From: Alkalibacterium olivapovliticus
GTDB taxonomy: Bacteria; Bacillota; Bacilli; Lactobacillales; Carnobacteriaceae_A
Direction: 5' to 3'
DNA: 64,000 bases
Assembly (NCBI RefSeq): GCF_003003275.1
Contig: NZ_PVTO01000010.1
Coordinates: 1 to 64,000, forward strand
Of the stretch, positions 34,001 through 43,744 are shown one piece after another (the stretch's first letter is position 1; each line of letters starts with the position of its first letter). The translations under genes and the position numbers were made by a program. The notes under the pieces were generated by a model, which worked only from the letters and a program-made list of their open reading frames with translations, did no database searches and was not told the origin of the DNA.

Positions 34001-34856
34001 GAAGAAGGAGCAGGGAAGCTTGTACTTAGTTCCGACCCCTATAGGCAATCTGGACGACATGACATTTCGTGCCATTCAAATCCTGAAAGAAGTGGATTAC
34101 ATTGCATCAGAAGATACGCGTAACACCCAGAAATTACTTAACCATTTTGACATCAGCACATCACAGCTCAGCTATCATGAACACAATACGAATGAGCGGA
34201 CACCCCAGCTGATTGAAAAAATGCTGAATGGACAATCGGTCGCACAAGTCAGTGATGCTGGGATGCCTTCAATCAGTGACCCAGGAGTCGAACTGGTCAA
34301 GGCCGCAATCGAGTCAGGCATTACAGTTGTCCCATTACCGGGTCCCAACGCTGCTTTGACAGCCCTTATCGCATCCGGACTTACACCGCAGCCTTTCTAC
34401 TTCTATGGATTTCTGCCACGGAAGAAAAAAGATTTAGTAGCCAGTCTGGTTGATTTGAATAAACGGGAAGAAACACTGGTCTTTTACGAATCACCACACC
34501 GGATCAAACAAGTGGTGGAACAGATGGTCATTGTGTTCGGGGCAGAAAGGCAAATCGTTCTGGCAAGAGAAGTCACGAAACGGTTTGAAGAGTTTGTACG
34601 CGGGACCGCTCCGGACGTTTTAGAGTGGCTGGAAAACGAACAGATACGTGGAGAGTTCGTTTTAATAGTAGAAGGAAACAGCGATATAGAAGAAGAGGCA
34701 CCTCAATCTTGGGAATCACTCAGCTTGAAAGACCATGTGGAGGAACTGATGGAGAATCAGGATCTGCCGAGCAAAAAAGCGATAAAAGAAGTGGCTCAGT
34801 TAAGAGGACTGCAGAAAAGAGAAGTATACGCAGCCTATCATGAGATCAACGAGTAA
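33975..34856 (+). CDS. rsmI: 16S rRNA (cytidine(1402)-2'-O)-methyltransferase
   Basis: Methylates C1402 in the ribosomal P site. The 293-aa protein has the tetrapyrrole-methylase-like fold: LYLVPTPIGNLDDMT (about 16-30), EDTRNT, SDAGMPSISDPG (about 90-101), PGPNA and the C-terminal region. Third gene of the trmN6 unit. Confidence 0.96.
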   Translation: MISTQKSFEKKEQGSLYLVPTPIGNLDDMTFRAIQILKEVDYIASEDTRNTQKLLNHFDISTSQLSYHEHNTNERTPQLIEKMLNGQSVAQVSDAGMPSISDPGVELVKAAIESGITVVPLPGPNAALTALIASGLTPQPFYFYGFLPRKKKDLVASLVDLNKREETLVFYESPHRIKQVVEQMVIVFGAERQIVLAREVTKRFEEFVRGTAPDVLEWLENEQIRGEFVLIVEGNSDIEEEAPQSWESLSLKDHVEELMENQDLPSKKAIKEVAQLRGLQKREVYAAYHEINE

Positions 34857-34871
34857 GAGGAGGAAAACAAA

Positions 34872-35696
34872 ATGTCTAAAAAAATCATGATTTTACCTAT
34901 TGCTTTATTGGGACTTGGACTGGCAGCCTGCGGGCCGGAAGAACCGGAAGCTGTTCTGGAAACAGAGGAGTCGGCAAACGAAGCACTGACTGAAGTGGAG
35001 GAAACAGAAGAAGACTCTCAGACTGAAGCACAGGAGGCAGAAGAAGAGGCAGCAGAGGAAGCGGCTGTTGAAGCCGATGAAACAGAAGTGAAGTATCAGG
35101 ATTTGCTGGATCAGGCGAAGAGAGAATACGAAGCGGAAGAACTGGAAGCTGCTTCCGGTACATTGAGTCTGCTGCTGCAAAATGATTTATCCGATTATTC
35201 TGAAATTAATGCTGAAGCAGAGCAGTTGAAAGAAGAAATACATGCGATCCAAGCTGAAAATGCTCGAGAAGCTGCGAGTGCCCAGACAGAAGAATCTGCC
35301 TATACAGATGAAAGACAGTCCGCTATCATTTCTGAAGAGTATTCAGCGGCTACAGGTCAGTCTATTCAGGACGCAACTGATGAGGAACTGTCTGAATGGT
35401 TCACTCGAAAAGAAAGCGAAACAGAATTAGAAGAAGAGTCTGAAAGCTGGACAAAAGAGGAAGCGGAAAATTATGCATTTGATTACCTGATCATGAATGA
35501 GGATTTAAATTATGAAGACTATTTCTTTTTCGTTAATATGATGGAAGAGGACTGGGTTCAGCTCGAAGTGAGAGAATCTGTTGATCAGGATGGTGTTACT
35601 TGGTCTAACTTGATCGGTATTTATCGTTTTAATGTGTCATCAGATGAACTGCAGAAACTGGACATGGTGACTGGAGACTATCAGACTGTCCAGTAA
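34872..35696 (+). CDS. very acidic lipoprotein
   Basis: A 274-aa secreted protein: signal peptide MSKKIMILPIALLGLGLAAC with the lipobox LAAC (Cys20), then a linker of about 50 residues made almost only of Glu, Ala, Thr and Asp, a helical middle part (about 75-135) and a C-terminal region with SESWTKEEAENYAFDYL. No known domain is recognised. It begins 15 nt after rsmI and may be read from the same promoter. Its extreme acidity is in line with a halophilic or alkaliphilic cell surface. Confidence 0.8.
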   Translation: MSKKIMILPIALLGLGLAACGPEEPEAVLETEESANEALTEVEETEEDSQTEAQEAEEEAAEEAAVEADETEVKYQDLLDQAKREYEAEELEAASGTLSLLLQNDLSDYSEINAEAEQLKEEIHAIQAENAREAASAQTEESAYTDERQSAIISEEYSAATGQSIQDATDEELSEWFTRKESETELEEESESWTKEEAENYAFDYLIMNEDLNYEDYFFFVNMMEEDWVQLEVRESVDQDGVTWSNLIGIYRFNVSSDELQKLDMVTGDYQTVQ

Positions 35697-35757
35697 TTCA
35701 CTCTGGTTGAGTTTATGTATCAAAATCATGTAAACTATCAAAAAGGAGTGAGGATTT

Positions 35758-36708
35758 TTGGCAAATGTTATACTTAGTTTTAATGAATTGAAAGAGTCAC
35801 ACTTGGATAAAATCAAAGAAATAGCGTCAGACTATACGGTTGTCTCATCCTTGAATGAGGTATCGGATGTATCCGATATTGAAATTGTCTACGGGTGGAA
35901 CAAAGAAGCTGGACAGAAACTGCTGGATCAGTCGGATCTGAACATCAAGTGGATTCAACTAGCCTCTGCCGGTGTGGACTATATGGACCTCGAGCGTCTG
36001 AATGCGGAGGATATTACCTTAACGAGCGCGAGTGGCATACACAGGTTCGCTATAGCTGAATCAATCATGGGTATGCTGTTAAGCCATACAAGAGGGATTG
36101 CACATTCCATTAAAATGCAGACAAAGGCTAAATGGGGTCAGTTCGACAATGCTCGTGAATTGAATCAGAAAACAATGATGATTGTTGGCGCAGGAGCCAT
36201 TGGAAAACAGACAGCTAAACTGGCTAAGGCTTTTGGAATGAAAACTATTGGTGTGAATAGAAGTGGAAAAAATGTGGAGTATATGGATGAGCAGATTACT
36301 CAAGAAAACCTTAAACAGTCGCTGAATCAGGCGGATGTCATTGTCAATATTTTACCGTTGACAGATGAGACAAAAGACCTGTTTGACTTGTCACTCTTTA
36401 AAGAAATGAAAGAAACAGCTGTCTTTATCAATGTGGGAAGAGGACCGACTGTGGTGACCGATGATCTCCTTGAGGCTCTGGATAAAGGGTATCTTGAATT
36501 TGCCGCTCTAGATGTAGTCCATCAGGAACCCTTGCCGGAAAATCACCCTATATACGGCAGAGAAGACGTGCTACTGACACCTCACATATCGGGCTCTCTG
36601 GATGATTATGATGAAAGTCTATTTCCGGTGTTTGAGAAAAATTTAGCTGCTTTTGTAAAAGGGGAAGACCTCCCTTTAAACGTAGTGGATTATTCATCCG
36701 GATACTGA
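35758..36708 (+). CDS. D-isomer-specific 2-hydroxyacid dehydrogenase family protein
   Basis: NAD(P)-dependent dehydrogenase of 316 aa. It has the nucleotide motif VGAGAIGKQTAKLAKAFGM (about 142-160), the catalytic Arg in NVGRGPTV (about 224-231), Glu in HQEPLPENHP and His in LLTPHISG. The substrate is open; short members of this group include phosphoglycerate-dehydrogenase-like enzymes. TTG 35758 with AAGGAG upstream is the start. Confidence 0.88.
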   Translation: MANVILSFNELKESHLDKIKEIASDYTVVSSLNEVSDVSDIEIVYGWNKEAGQKLLDQSDLNIKWIQLASAGVDYMDLERLNAEDITLTSASGIHRFAIAESIMGMLLSHTRGIAHSIKMQTKAKWGQFDNARELNQKTMMIVGAGAIGKQTAKLAKAFGMKTIGVNRSGKNVEYMDEQITQENLKQSLNQADVIVNILPLTDETKDLFDLSLFKEMKETAVFINVGRGPTVVTDDLLEALDKGYLEFAALDVVHQEPLPENHPIYGREDVLLTPHISGSLDDYDESLFPVFEKNLAAFVKGEDLPLNVVDYSSGY

Positions 36709-36920
36709 TTGCTCAGGAAGAGCTGGAGAGACGAAATGAAAATGCCCTATCCAGAGGCTAGGACAGATGCTCCAGACAAAAGTAAAACAATAAAGCAGTG
36801 CCCATTTTGTAGATCAATACAGAATTGGCGCTGCTTTTTACTATTGACTATTTTCTTGGAGTAGTCATTACCTGACCAGCTGCTGGATCCACACGGTTTT
36901 ATGATTTCAAAATGAATTCA
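36709..36920. other. gene-free stretch before repeat array 1
   Basis: No gene is supported. AAAGCAGTGCC and GGCGCTGCTTTTT (36791-36840) form an imperfect terminator for the dehydrogenase gene. No other feature seen. Confidence 0.5.
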
Positions 36921-37390
36921 GTTCTGCGGGTTCGACAATAGAGGGGGTGATATGCATTACTCAATTGTTATTTCTAAAGTGAGTATTACACATAAGGGGC
37001 TATATGTATGAGTCAACTGATAGTAGTTCTGCGGGTACGACATATAAGGGCCCGATATGTAGCTCTCAGTTGTCATTTATGAAGTGAGCCATGCAAATGG
37101 GCTCTATTATGTATGACTCAACTGATAGTAGTTCTGCAAGTTCGACATATAGGGGCCTGATATGTAGCTCTCAGATATCATTTATGAAGTGAGCCATGCA
37201 AATGGGCTCTATTATGTATGACTCAACTGATAGTAGTTCTGCAAGTTCGACATATAGGGGCCTGATATGTAGCTCTCAGATGTCATTTATGAAGTGAGCC
37301 ATACAAATAAGGTCTAATATGTAGTTCTCAATTGTTGTCAATGCAGTCACTTCTACAAATAAACGGGTATAGGTATGACTGATCTCATAA
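36921..37390. repeat. tandem array 1: 105-bp repeats made of two half-units
   Basis: Four 105-bp units begin at 36921, 37026, 37131 and 37236 (marked by GTTCTGC), with a diverged half-unit to about 37390. Each unit has two related half-units whose CAAAT/ACATAT marks are 52 and 53 bp apart (37093, 37145, 37198), each followed by TATGTA and then CTC. Units 2-4 are nearly identical; the first has diverged. The pattern ACAnATAG..TATGTAGnnCTC is the same family as in the array at 53.2 kb. Confidence 0.9.
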
Positions 37391-37407
37391 GTATCCAAAA
37401 AGTCAGA

Positions 37408-37444
37408 CAAATAGTAATGAATAAGGAGTATTCATTACTATTTG
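37408..37444. repeat. 16-bp perfect inverted repeat
   Basis: CAAATAGTAATGAATA (37408-37423) and TATTCATTACTATTTG (37429-37444) are exact reverse complements around AGGAG. No T tract follows. It lies just after array 1. Confidence 0.9.
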
Positions 37445-37654
37445 ATAAACTATTAAAAGCTGACTAATGCGTCAAAACAGGCGAGTAGTATAATCCTAAC
37501 AAGAAGAGATTGGATCACCCCCCTATCTGTTTTTAAAAAGCATATTCTACTGTTCGTTATACAACTAAAAGAATTTTAAATGTATAATAAGTTCATTTTA
37601 GTAACGTTTACATAACATTTTAGAAAAAAGATGCAATTAAATCGATATTTAGGG

Positions 37655-37683
37655 TTGACTATTCATGGAACGCGTTGTAGACT
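37655..37683 (+). promoter_or_regulatory. arg operon promoter
   Basis: TTGACT (37655-37660), 17-bp spacer, TAGACT (37678-37683), just before the T-box leader. Confidence 0.8.
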
Positions 37684-37689
37684 ACTCAT

Positions 37690-38010
37690 AACATCACAGA
37701 ACAAGAGAGTAAATGATTATCATCATCACAGCGAGTCAGCACAGAGTGGAAGGCTGACATGACGAATCATTGAAACGAGCTTGTAAGATGCTTTTCTGAA
37801 ATGCAGCAGCAGTGACATCCGGAGCTCATCCAGATGGTTAGTGTACTCAGCAAATTAAGATCAGCCGTTTGCAGCGTTAATGCATTAAGGTGGCAGACCA
37901 CCAATATTCTCGTGCATATTTTCTGATGGGAGAGATATAAATAAAGGTCTGCAAGTAGAGTGGTACCGCGATGTAATCGTCTCTGTGTAAAAACAGGAGG
38001 CGTTTTTTTT
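37690..38010 (+). promoter_or_regulatory. T-box riboswitch, probably arginine-specific
   Basis: The T-box sequence AGAGTGGTACCGCG is at 37957-37970, followed by the terminator hairpin (CGTCTCTGT/ACAGGAGGCG, T8 at 38003). Stem I is formed by ACAAG/CTTGT, AATGATT/AATCATT and GTCAGC/GCTGAC. Just before AATCATT lies CGA (37763-37765), an Arg codon in the specifier place. The UGGU of the T-box predicts discriminator A, or G by wobble; the tRNA-Arg(TCG) in this window has G. Presence of a T-box is clear; the CGA reading is by hand folding and should be tested. Confidence 0.9.
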
Positions 38011-38052
38011 ATACCCAAAAATTCAAACACAACTAATAGAGGAGAATGAAAA

Positions 38053-39324
38053 ATGACTAAACAAACTTATAAGAAAATAGTATTGGCCTATTCTGGAGGA
38101 CTTGACACATCGGTGATCATCCACTGGCTGAAAGAAAATTATGGAAGTGAAATTATTGCAGTGACCGCAAATGTCGGTCAGGAAGATGAACTAATCGGCT
38201 TAGAAGAAAAAGCATTGAAAACAGGGGCTTCAAAATTTTATCTTGCTGAGATCGAAGAAGCATTCGTCTATGATTCGATTTTTCCAGCACTCAAAGCAGG
38301 TGCCGTTTACGAGAATAAATACCTTCTGGGAACAGCAACAGCCAGACCGATCATTGCTAAAGCCTTAGTTGATATTGCCAAGCAGGAAGGCGCCGATGCG
38401 ATTTGTCATGGCTGTACAGGTAAAGGAAATGATCAGGTGCGTTTTGAAATGGGAATTAAAGCACTAGCTCCAGAAATGGATATCATTGCTCCTTGGAGAA
38501 CCTGGGATATTACTTCTCGTGAAGAAGCGATCGACTATGCTTATGAGCATAATATTCCGTTGAAAATCTCTCGTGAAACCAATTATTCAAAAGATAAAAA
38601 CTTGTGGCACTTATCTCACGAGGGACTGGACCTGGAGAACCCATTAAACGAACCTAAATACGATCAGATACTGGAAATGAGTGTGACACCAGAACAAGCA
38701 CCAGATGAACCGACATACGTCAGTATCACATTTGATGAAGGCATTCCGGTAGCAGTCGACGGCAAAGAACTGGATGGTGTCAGCCTGATCAAGAAACTGA
38801 ATACGATCGGCGGAGCAAATGCCATTGGGATTTTAGACATGATCGAGAATCGTCTGGTAGGCATGAAGAGCCGTGGAGTATATGAAACACCGGGCGGCAC
38901 ACTCCTCTATTTTGCTCACGAACAGCTTGAGATGATCACATTAGATAAAGAAACCACTCAATACAAACAGGACCTGGCACAAAAATACGCCAATCTTCTC
39001 TACAATGGGCAATACTTTACGCCATTAAAACAAGCTCTGGATGCATTTGTTGATGAAACGCAAAAAACTGTGTCGGGAACAGTGAAGTTGAAACTCTACA
39101 AAGGAAATATGATAGCCGCAAGTGTGGATTCACCATTCAGCTTATATTCAGAGGCTTTTGCGACATTCGATGAAGATAATGTTTATGACCAGAATGATGC
39201 AGCTGGCTTTATCAATTTATATGGCTTATCCAGTGTGATACAAGCTGAAATGAAACAGAAAGTACAGTTTGCAAAAGAGGCGGATAACAGTTTTGGTCTG
39301 ACACAGGAAGGGATCAAAGCATGA
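38053..39324 (+). CDS. argG: argininosuccinate synthase
   Basis: Joins citrulline and aspartate with ATP. The 423-aa protein has the P-loop [11 protein letters not shown] (about 11-21), [14 protein letters not shown] (about 117-130) and other family motifs. It is slightly longer than usual (about 400). First gene of argGCJBDFH, under the T-box. It overlaps argC by 4 nt. Confidence 0.97.
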   Translation: MTKQTYKKIVLAYSGGLDTSVIIHWLKENYGSEIIAVTANVGQEDELIGLEEKALKTGASKFYLAEIEEAFVYDSIFPALKAGAVYENKYLLGTATARPIIAKALVDIAKQEGADAICHGCTGKGNDQVRFEMGIKALAPEMDIIAPWRTWDITSREEAIDYAYEHNIPLKISRETNYSKDKNLWHLSHEGLDLENPLNEPKYDQILEMSVTPEQAPDEPTYVSITFDEGIPVAVDGKELDGVSLIKKLNTIGGANAIGILDMIENRLVGMKSRGVYETPGGTLLYFAHEQLEMITLDKETTQYKQDLAQKYANLLYNGQYFTPLKQALDAFVDETQKTVSGTVKLKLYKGNMIAASVDSPFSLYSEAFATFDEDNVYDQNDAAGFINLYGLSSVIQAEMKQKVQFAKEADNSFGLTQEGIKA

Positions 39325-40361
39325 GTAAGAGTCAAGTAGGCGTTATCGGTGCCAGTGGATACGTTGGAGCTGAACTGATTGGTATTTTACTGAATCACTC
39401 CAGTGTGGAGATAACAGAGATCTCTTCAGGGCAGAACAAAGGACGTCCTTTCTCAGAGTTGTATCCGTCATTTACGGGTCAGTTTGATCAGGCTTTTGTT
39501 GATAACGATACGGTGATTGATGCATCAGATGTCTTGTTCATATGCCTGCCCCATGGAAAGAGTGAAGAACTGGTCAAACAGTGTGTCGATAAAGGGAAAA
39601 AAGTCATTGATGTCGGTGCAGATTTCAGACTAAATGATTTAAACGTATACGAAGAATGGTATGGAGTGAGAAGTCTGTTTCCTAATCTTCATAACCTGTC
39701 CGTTTATGGTCTGCCTGAAATGAACCGGGAGAAAATAAAACAGACGACCTTAGTAGCGAATCCCGGGTGTTACCCTACCAGCATTTTACTCGGCTTATAT
39801 CCGGCGGTTTCCAGTCAGTTAGTCGATCTTAAAACATTAGTGATCGATGCCAAGTCAGGAGTAACTGGAGCAGGCAAAGGATTGTCAGAAGCCGTACACT
39901 TCGCGAATAAAAACGAAGGGTTTAATGCATACAAAGTGGGCACTCATCGTCATACACCTGAAATTGAAGAGAAACTCGTAGAAATGGGTGCAGAAGATGT
40001 GAACATCACATTCGTTCCTCACCTGCTGCCAGTCAATCGTGGCATATTGTCAACACTATACATCGATCTTAAAGAGGAAACAGAAGCCGAAACGATACAG
40101 GACCTATATGAAAAATGGTATGCAGATGAGCCATTCGTTACTGTTTTAAAAAGTGGACAGTGGCCGAATATCAGTCATGTCACACATTCAAATCAGTGCC
40201 ATATTGGACTGACTGTGGATGAACGAACTAATCGACTCGTTATAGTAAGTGTCATCGACAATATGCAAAAGGGAGCAGCTGGACAAGCTGTACAGAATTT
40301 CAATATTATGTCTGATATAACTGAGACAGAAGGACTTTCGATGGTAGCCCCATCGTTTTGA
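39321..40361 (+). CDS. argC: N-acetyl-gamma-glutamyl-phosphate reductase
   Basis: NADPH-dependent third step of arginine synthesis. The 346-aa protein has the Rossmann start [14 protein letters not shown] (about 7-20), the catalytic Cys in [10 protein letters not shown] (about Cys149) and His in [12 protein letters not shown]. It overlaps argG by 4 nt; the argJ ribosome site begins at its stop codon. Confidence 0.97.
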   Translation: MSKSQVGVIGASGYVGAELIGILLNHSSVEITEISSGQNKGRPFSELYPSFTGQFDQAFVDNDTVIDASDVLFICLPHGKSEELVKQCVDKGKKVIDVGADFRLNDLNVYEEWYGVRSLFPNLHNLSVYGLPEMNREKIKQTTLVANPGCYPTSILLGLYPAVSSQLVDLKTLVIDAKSGVTGAGKGLSEAVHFANKNEGFNAYKVGTHRHTPEIEEKLVEMGAEDVNITFVPHLLPVNRGILSTLYIDLKEETEAETIQDLYEKWYADEPFVTVLKSGQWPNISHVTHSNQCHIGLTVDERTNRLVIVSVIDNMQKGAAGQAVQNFNIMSDITETEGLSMVAPSF

Positions 40362-40371
40362 GGTGATAAAA

Positions 40372-41622
40372 ATGGAAACGATAATTAAAAGTGAAAAAGC
40401 AACTCAATGGAAAAAGACAGAAGGCAACATCTGCTCTCCAAGTGGGTTTGCAGCAGCTGGTATTCAGGCTGGATTCAAAAAAAGTGGGAAAGATCTCGCT
40501 TTGATTCTGAGTAGAACGTTAAGCTCAACGGCTAGTGTCTACACTCAAAATGCAGTAAAAGGCGCGCCACTTGTCATCACTAAAGAACATAGTTCAAATG
40601 GGTTGGCTCAGGCTATCGTCTGCAACAGTGGAAATGCCAATACCTGTAATGCAAATGGACTTGAAATTGCAAGAGAAGCGTGTGCAATCGTCGGAGAGTC
40701 ACTGGGGATTTTGGAAGAGAATATTCTGGTCGCATCCACTGGAGTAATTGGTAAGCCACTTAGTATCGATCCTTTTAAAAATGGCATCAAAGAACTGGTC
40801 GAAAGCCTGAATGAGACTTCGGGAGACTTTGCAGCTGAGGCAATCCTCACAACTGATACGGATATAAAACAGACTGCGATTCAATTTGAGTTAAGTGAGA
40901 CGACCGCCACTATAGGTGGGATTTCAAAAGGCAGCGGCATGATTCATCCAAATATGGCAACGATGCTTGGATTCATCACGACTGATGTCGCCATCGCGCC
41001 GGATGTACTGCAGCAGGCATTAAAAGAAGTGGTTATGGATACCTTCAATATGATCAGTGTGGATGGTGATACATCAACTAATGACATGGTCACAGTACTA
41101 GCCAACGGTGAAGCGGGGAACAATGAAATTCAGTCGGATCAGGATCCGGATTATAAGCCGTTCAAAGAGGTACTGCATGAGGTATGTAAAGAACTGGCAA
41201 TCGCTATTGCAGAAGATGGAGAAGGTGCGAGCACCCTTATCACTTGTAATGTGCTGAATGCGACGAATGAATACAAAGCAAAAGCCATAGCTAAACAGGT
41301 GATCAGCAGTAATTTAGTTAAAGCCGCTGTGTATGGCAGAGATGCCAACGTCGGACGTCTACTCTGTGCCATTGGATACAGTGGAGTGGATGTCGATTAT
41401 AGAAACATCGATATTTATATGCGTTCTGAAGACTACCGAAGCGTCTGTGTATGTGAAGCAGGGTCAATCGTGTCATTCGACGAAGATAAAGCGTATGACA
41501 TCTTGGGCACAGATAAATTGTTTATCGATATATATTTGTATGAAGGTCAGGAACAGGCAACAGCCTGGGGATGTGATTTGACGACCGAATACGTGACTAT
41601 CAACAGCGCATATAGAACATAA
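40372..41622 (+). CDS. argJ: bifunctional ornithine acetyltransferase/N-acetylglutamate synthase
   Basis: Recycles the acetyl group from acetylornithine to glutamate and, in bifunctional forms, uses acetyl-CoA. The 416-aa precursor has the self-cleavage site at KGSGMIHPNMATML, where the threonine in the following AT segment becomes the nucleophile of the beta chain. ATG 40372 follows AGGTGAT. No argA or argE is in the operon, which agrees with the cyclic pathway. Confidence 0.96.
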   Translation: METIIKSEKATQWKKTEGNICSPSGFAAAGIQAGFKKSGKDLALILSRTLSSTASVYTQNAVKGAPLVITKEHSSNGLAQAIVCNSGNANTCNANGLEIAREACAIVGESLGILEENILVASTGVIGKPLSIDPFKNGIKELVESLNETSGDFAAEAILTTDTDIKQTAIQFELSETTATIGGISKGSGMIHPNMATMLGFITTDVAIAPDVLQQALKEVVMDTFNMISVDGDTSTNDMVTVLANGEAGNNEIQSDQDPDYKPFKEVLHEVCKELAIAIAEDGEGASTLITCNVLNATNEYKAKAIAKQVISSNLVKAAVYGRDANVGRLLCAIGYSGVDVDYRNIDIYMRSEDYRSVCVCEAGSIVSFDEDKAYDILGTDKLFIDIYLYEGQEQATAWGCDLTTEYVTINSAYRT

Positions 41623-41684
41623 AATAATAATGATAACTTAAAATTGAACCGATCGAAAACTATTTAAAGTGAGAAGGAACAGGG

Positions 41685-42566
41685 ATGAATTCATTTGAAA
41701 CAGCAGAGTTATTAACAGGCGCACTGCCGCATATACAGCGCTATGACAAGAAAATGGTCGTTATCAAATATGGCGGATCCGCAATGATGGATGAGTCATT
41801 GAAGAAGTCCGTCTTGAGTGATGCTATGCTTCTGGCAAAGGTTGGCATGAATGTAGTAATCGTACACGGTGGAGGACCGGATATTAATTATTGGCTTGAT
41901 AAAGCAAATGTTGAAAGCACCTTTGTAGATGGGTTAAGAAAAACAGATCTGGAAACGATGGAAATCGTCCAGATGGTGCTGGCGGGTAAAATCAATAAAG
42001 ACCTTACGCGTACGATTCAGACACTTGGAGGCAAAGCTATGGGGATCAGTGGAATAGACGGCGGACTGGTCAAAGTCACCCTGAAAGATCCTGATAACCT
42101 AGGAGCCGTAGGAGAAATCAGTGAAATCAATACGGAGGTCATTACGGATTTAGTTGAAAAAGGGTATATTCCCGTTATTGCCTGTCTCGGGATAGACGAA
42201 AACGGAGACGCCTGTAATATTAATGCAGATGAAATGGCCAGCGGTGTCGCTAAAGCTTTAAATGCGCATAACTTTGTCTTGATGTCCGATGTCCCTGGGG
42301 TACTTGAAGACGCAGCTGATCCATCGACTCTCATTTCACAAATCGAAATAGGGGACGTTTCCCAACTGTACGCGAAAGACATTATCAGTGGAGGAATGAT
42401 TCCTAAGGTGGAGTGCTGCGTCGAAGCTGTGAGAGACACCGTGAGACAAGCGGTTATTCTGGATGGGCGGATTCCGCATTCTCTGATAGTCGAATTTCTG
42501 ACAGATACAGGCATCGGCACTTTATTTTATAAAAAAGAGGGACAACTGGAAGGGAGTCTGAAATGA
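41685..42566 (+). CDS. argB: acetylglutamate kinase
   Basis: Phosphorylates N-acetylglutamate. The 293-aa protein has VIKYGGSAMMD (about 26-36), VIVHGGGPDIN (about 59-69) and SDVPGV with the nucleotide site. Length and the N-terminal extension suggest the hexameric, arginine-inhibited type, but that is inference. It follows argJ after 62 bp and overlaps argD by 4 nt. Confidence 0.96.
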   Translation: MNSFETAELLTGALPHIQRYDKKMVVIKYGGSAMMDESLKKSVLSDAMLLAKVGMNVVIVHGGGPDINYWLDKANVESTFVDGLRKTDLETMEIVQMVLAGKINKDLTRTIQTLGGKAMGISGIDGGLVKVTLKDPDNLGAVGEISEINTEVITDLVEKGYIPVIACLGIDENGDACNINADEMASGVAKALNAHNFVLMSDVPGVLEDAADPSTLISQIEIGDVSQLYAKDIISGGMIPKVECCVEAVRDTVRQAVILDGRIPHSLIVEFLTDTGIGTLFYKKEGQLEGSLK

Positions 42567-43744
42567 ATAGTATCCAGTTAACAAATGATTATGTGACACC
42601 CACTTACAATAGAATGCCAATAGTAGTCGACAAGGCTGAAGGGTATTACATTTACGATAAGAATGGTCAGAAGTACTTAGATTTTACAGCTGGAATAGGG
42701 GTGAATGCTTTAGGATACAACCATCCGGAGTGGGTAAAAGCCACGCAGAATCAGCTGAGCAAACTTCAGCATATATCGAACTTGTATTACACAGAACCGA
42801 GTGCAGAAGTGGCTCGGAAATTATGCCTGCACACTCAGATGGAGCATGCACTATTTGTGAATTCCGGAGCTGAATCCAATGAAGTAGCTATCAAGGTGGC
42901 TAGAAAGTACGGCCATCAGCAGGATGAACAGAAGCACGACATTCTGACACTGACTAATTCATTTCACGGTCGAACTGTAGCCACCTTATCCGCGACCGGA
43001 CAAGAATCTTTCCATCAATTTTTTGGACCGTTCACTGAAGGATTTGATTATGTTGAAGCGAATAACATAGAGGCATTGCATCAGAAAGTAACGGATCAAG
43101 TCTGCGCCATCATGATCGAAATCGTCCAGGGTGAAGGGGGAGTCGTTCCTCTTGATGCGGACTTTATTAAAGAAATAGCTGATACATGCAAGCAGAAAGA
43201 TATTTTGCTTATCATTGATGAAGTTCAGACGGGCATCGGTCGAACAGGAAAGCTGTTTGCTTATGAACATTATGATATCCAACCAGATATAGTGACTGCA
43301 GCCAAAGGACTCGGTAATGGATTGCCGATCGGGGTAGCGATACTTGGGCACAAAGTGAAAGATGTTCTGCAGGCCGGCGATCATGGCTCGACTTTCGGGG
43401 GGAATCCAGTGGCATCCGCTGGGGCTAATGTAGTGTTAGATACAGTGACGGATGACTTCCTGGAGACCATTGAAGAAAAAAGTGCTTATCTGAAACAGGA
43501 ACTGGAGGGTCTTGACGGAGTAGAAAGTGTCTCGGGTCTTGGATTGATGATCGGTGTAACGTTTAAACACGAGAAAGCGAAAGATATCGTGCTGAGAGCT
43601 AAAGAAGAAGGCGTTCTGTTTTTAACGGCTAAAGACAAATTACGCCTGCTTCCGCCACTGATCATTGACAAAGCAGCAATCGATGAAGCACTCGCCTGCT
43701 TGAAGAAAATACTGAAAACCGAACAAATGGAGGTCTTAAAATGA
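42563..43744 (+). CDS. argD: acetylornithine aminotransferase
   Basis: PLP enzyme, 393 aa. It has NSGAESNEVAIKVAR (about 94-108), the catalytic aspartate in LLIIDEVQTGIGRTGKLFA and the PLP Lys in TAAKGLGNGLPIG (about Lys248). Overlaps of 4 nt with argB and argF show a tightly coupled operon. Confidence 0.97.
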   Translation: MNSIQLTNDYVTPTYNRMPIVVDKAEGYYIYDKNGQKYLDFTAGIGVNALGYNHPEWVKATQNQLSKLQHISNLYYTEPSAEVARKLCLHTQMEHALFVNSGAESNEVAIKVARKYGHQQDEQKHDILTLTNSFHGRTVATLSATGQESFHQFFGPFTEGFDYVEANNIEALHQKVTDQVCAIMIEIVQGEGGVVPLDADFIKEIADTCKQKDILLIIDEVQTGIGRTGKLFAYEHYDIQPDIVTAAKGLGNGLPIGVAILGHKVKDVLQAGDHGSTFGGNPVASAGANVVLDTVTDDFLETIEEKSAYLKQELEGLDGVESVSGLGLMIGVTFKHEKAKDIVLRAKEEGVLFLTAKDKLRLLPPLIIDKAAIDEALACLKKILKTEQMEVLK

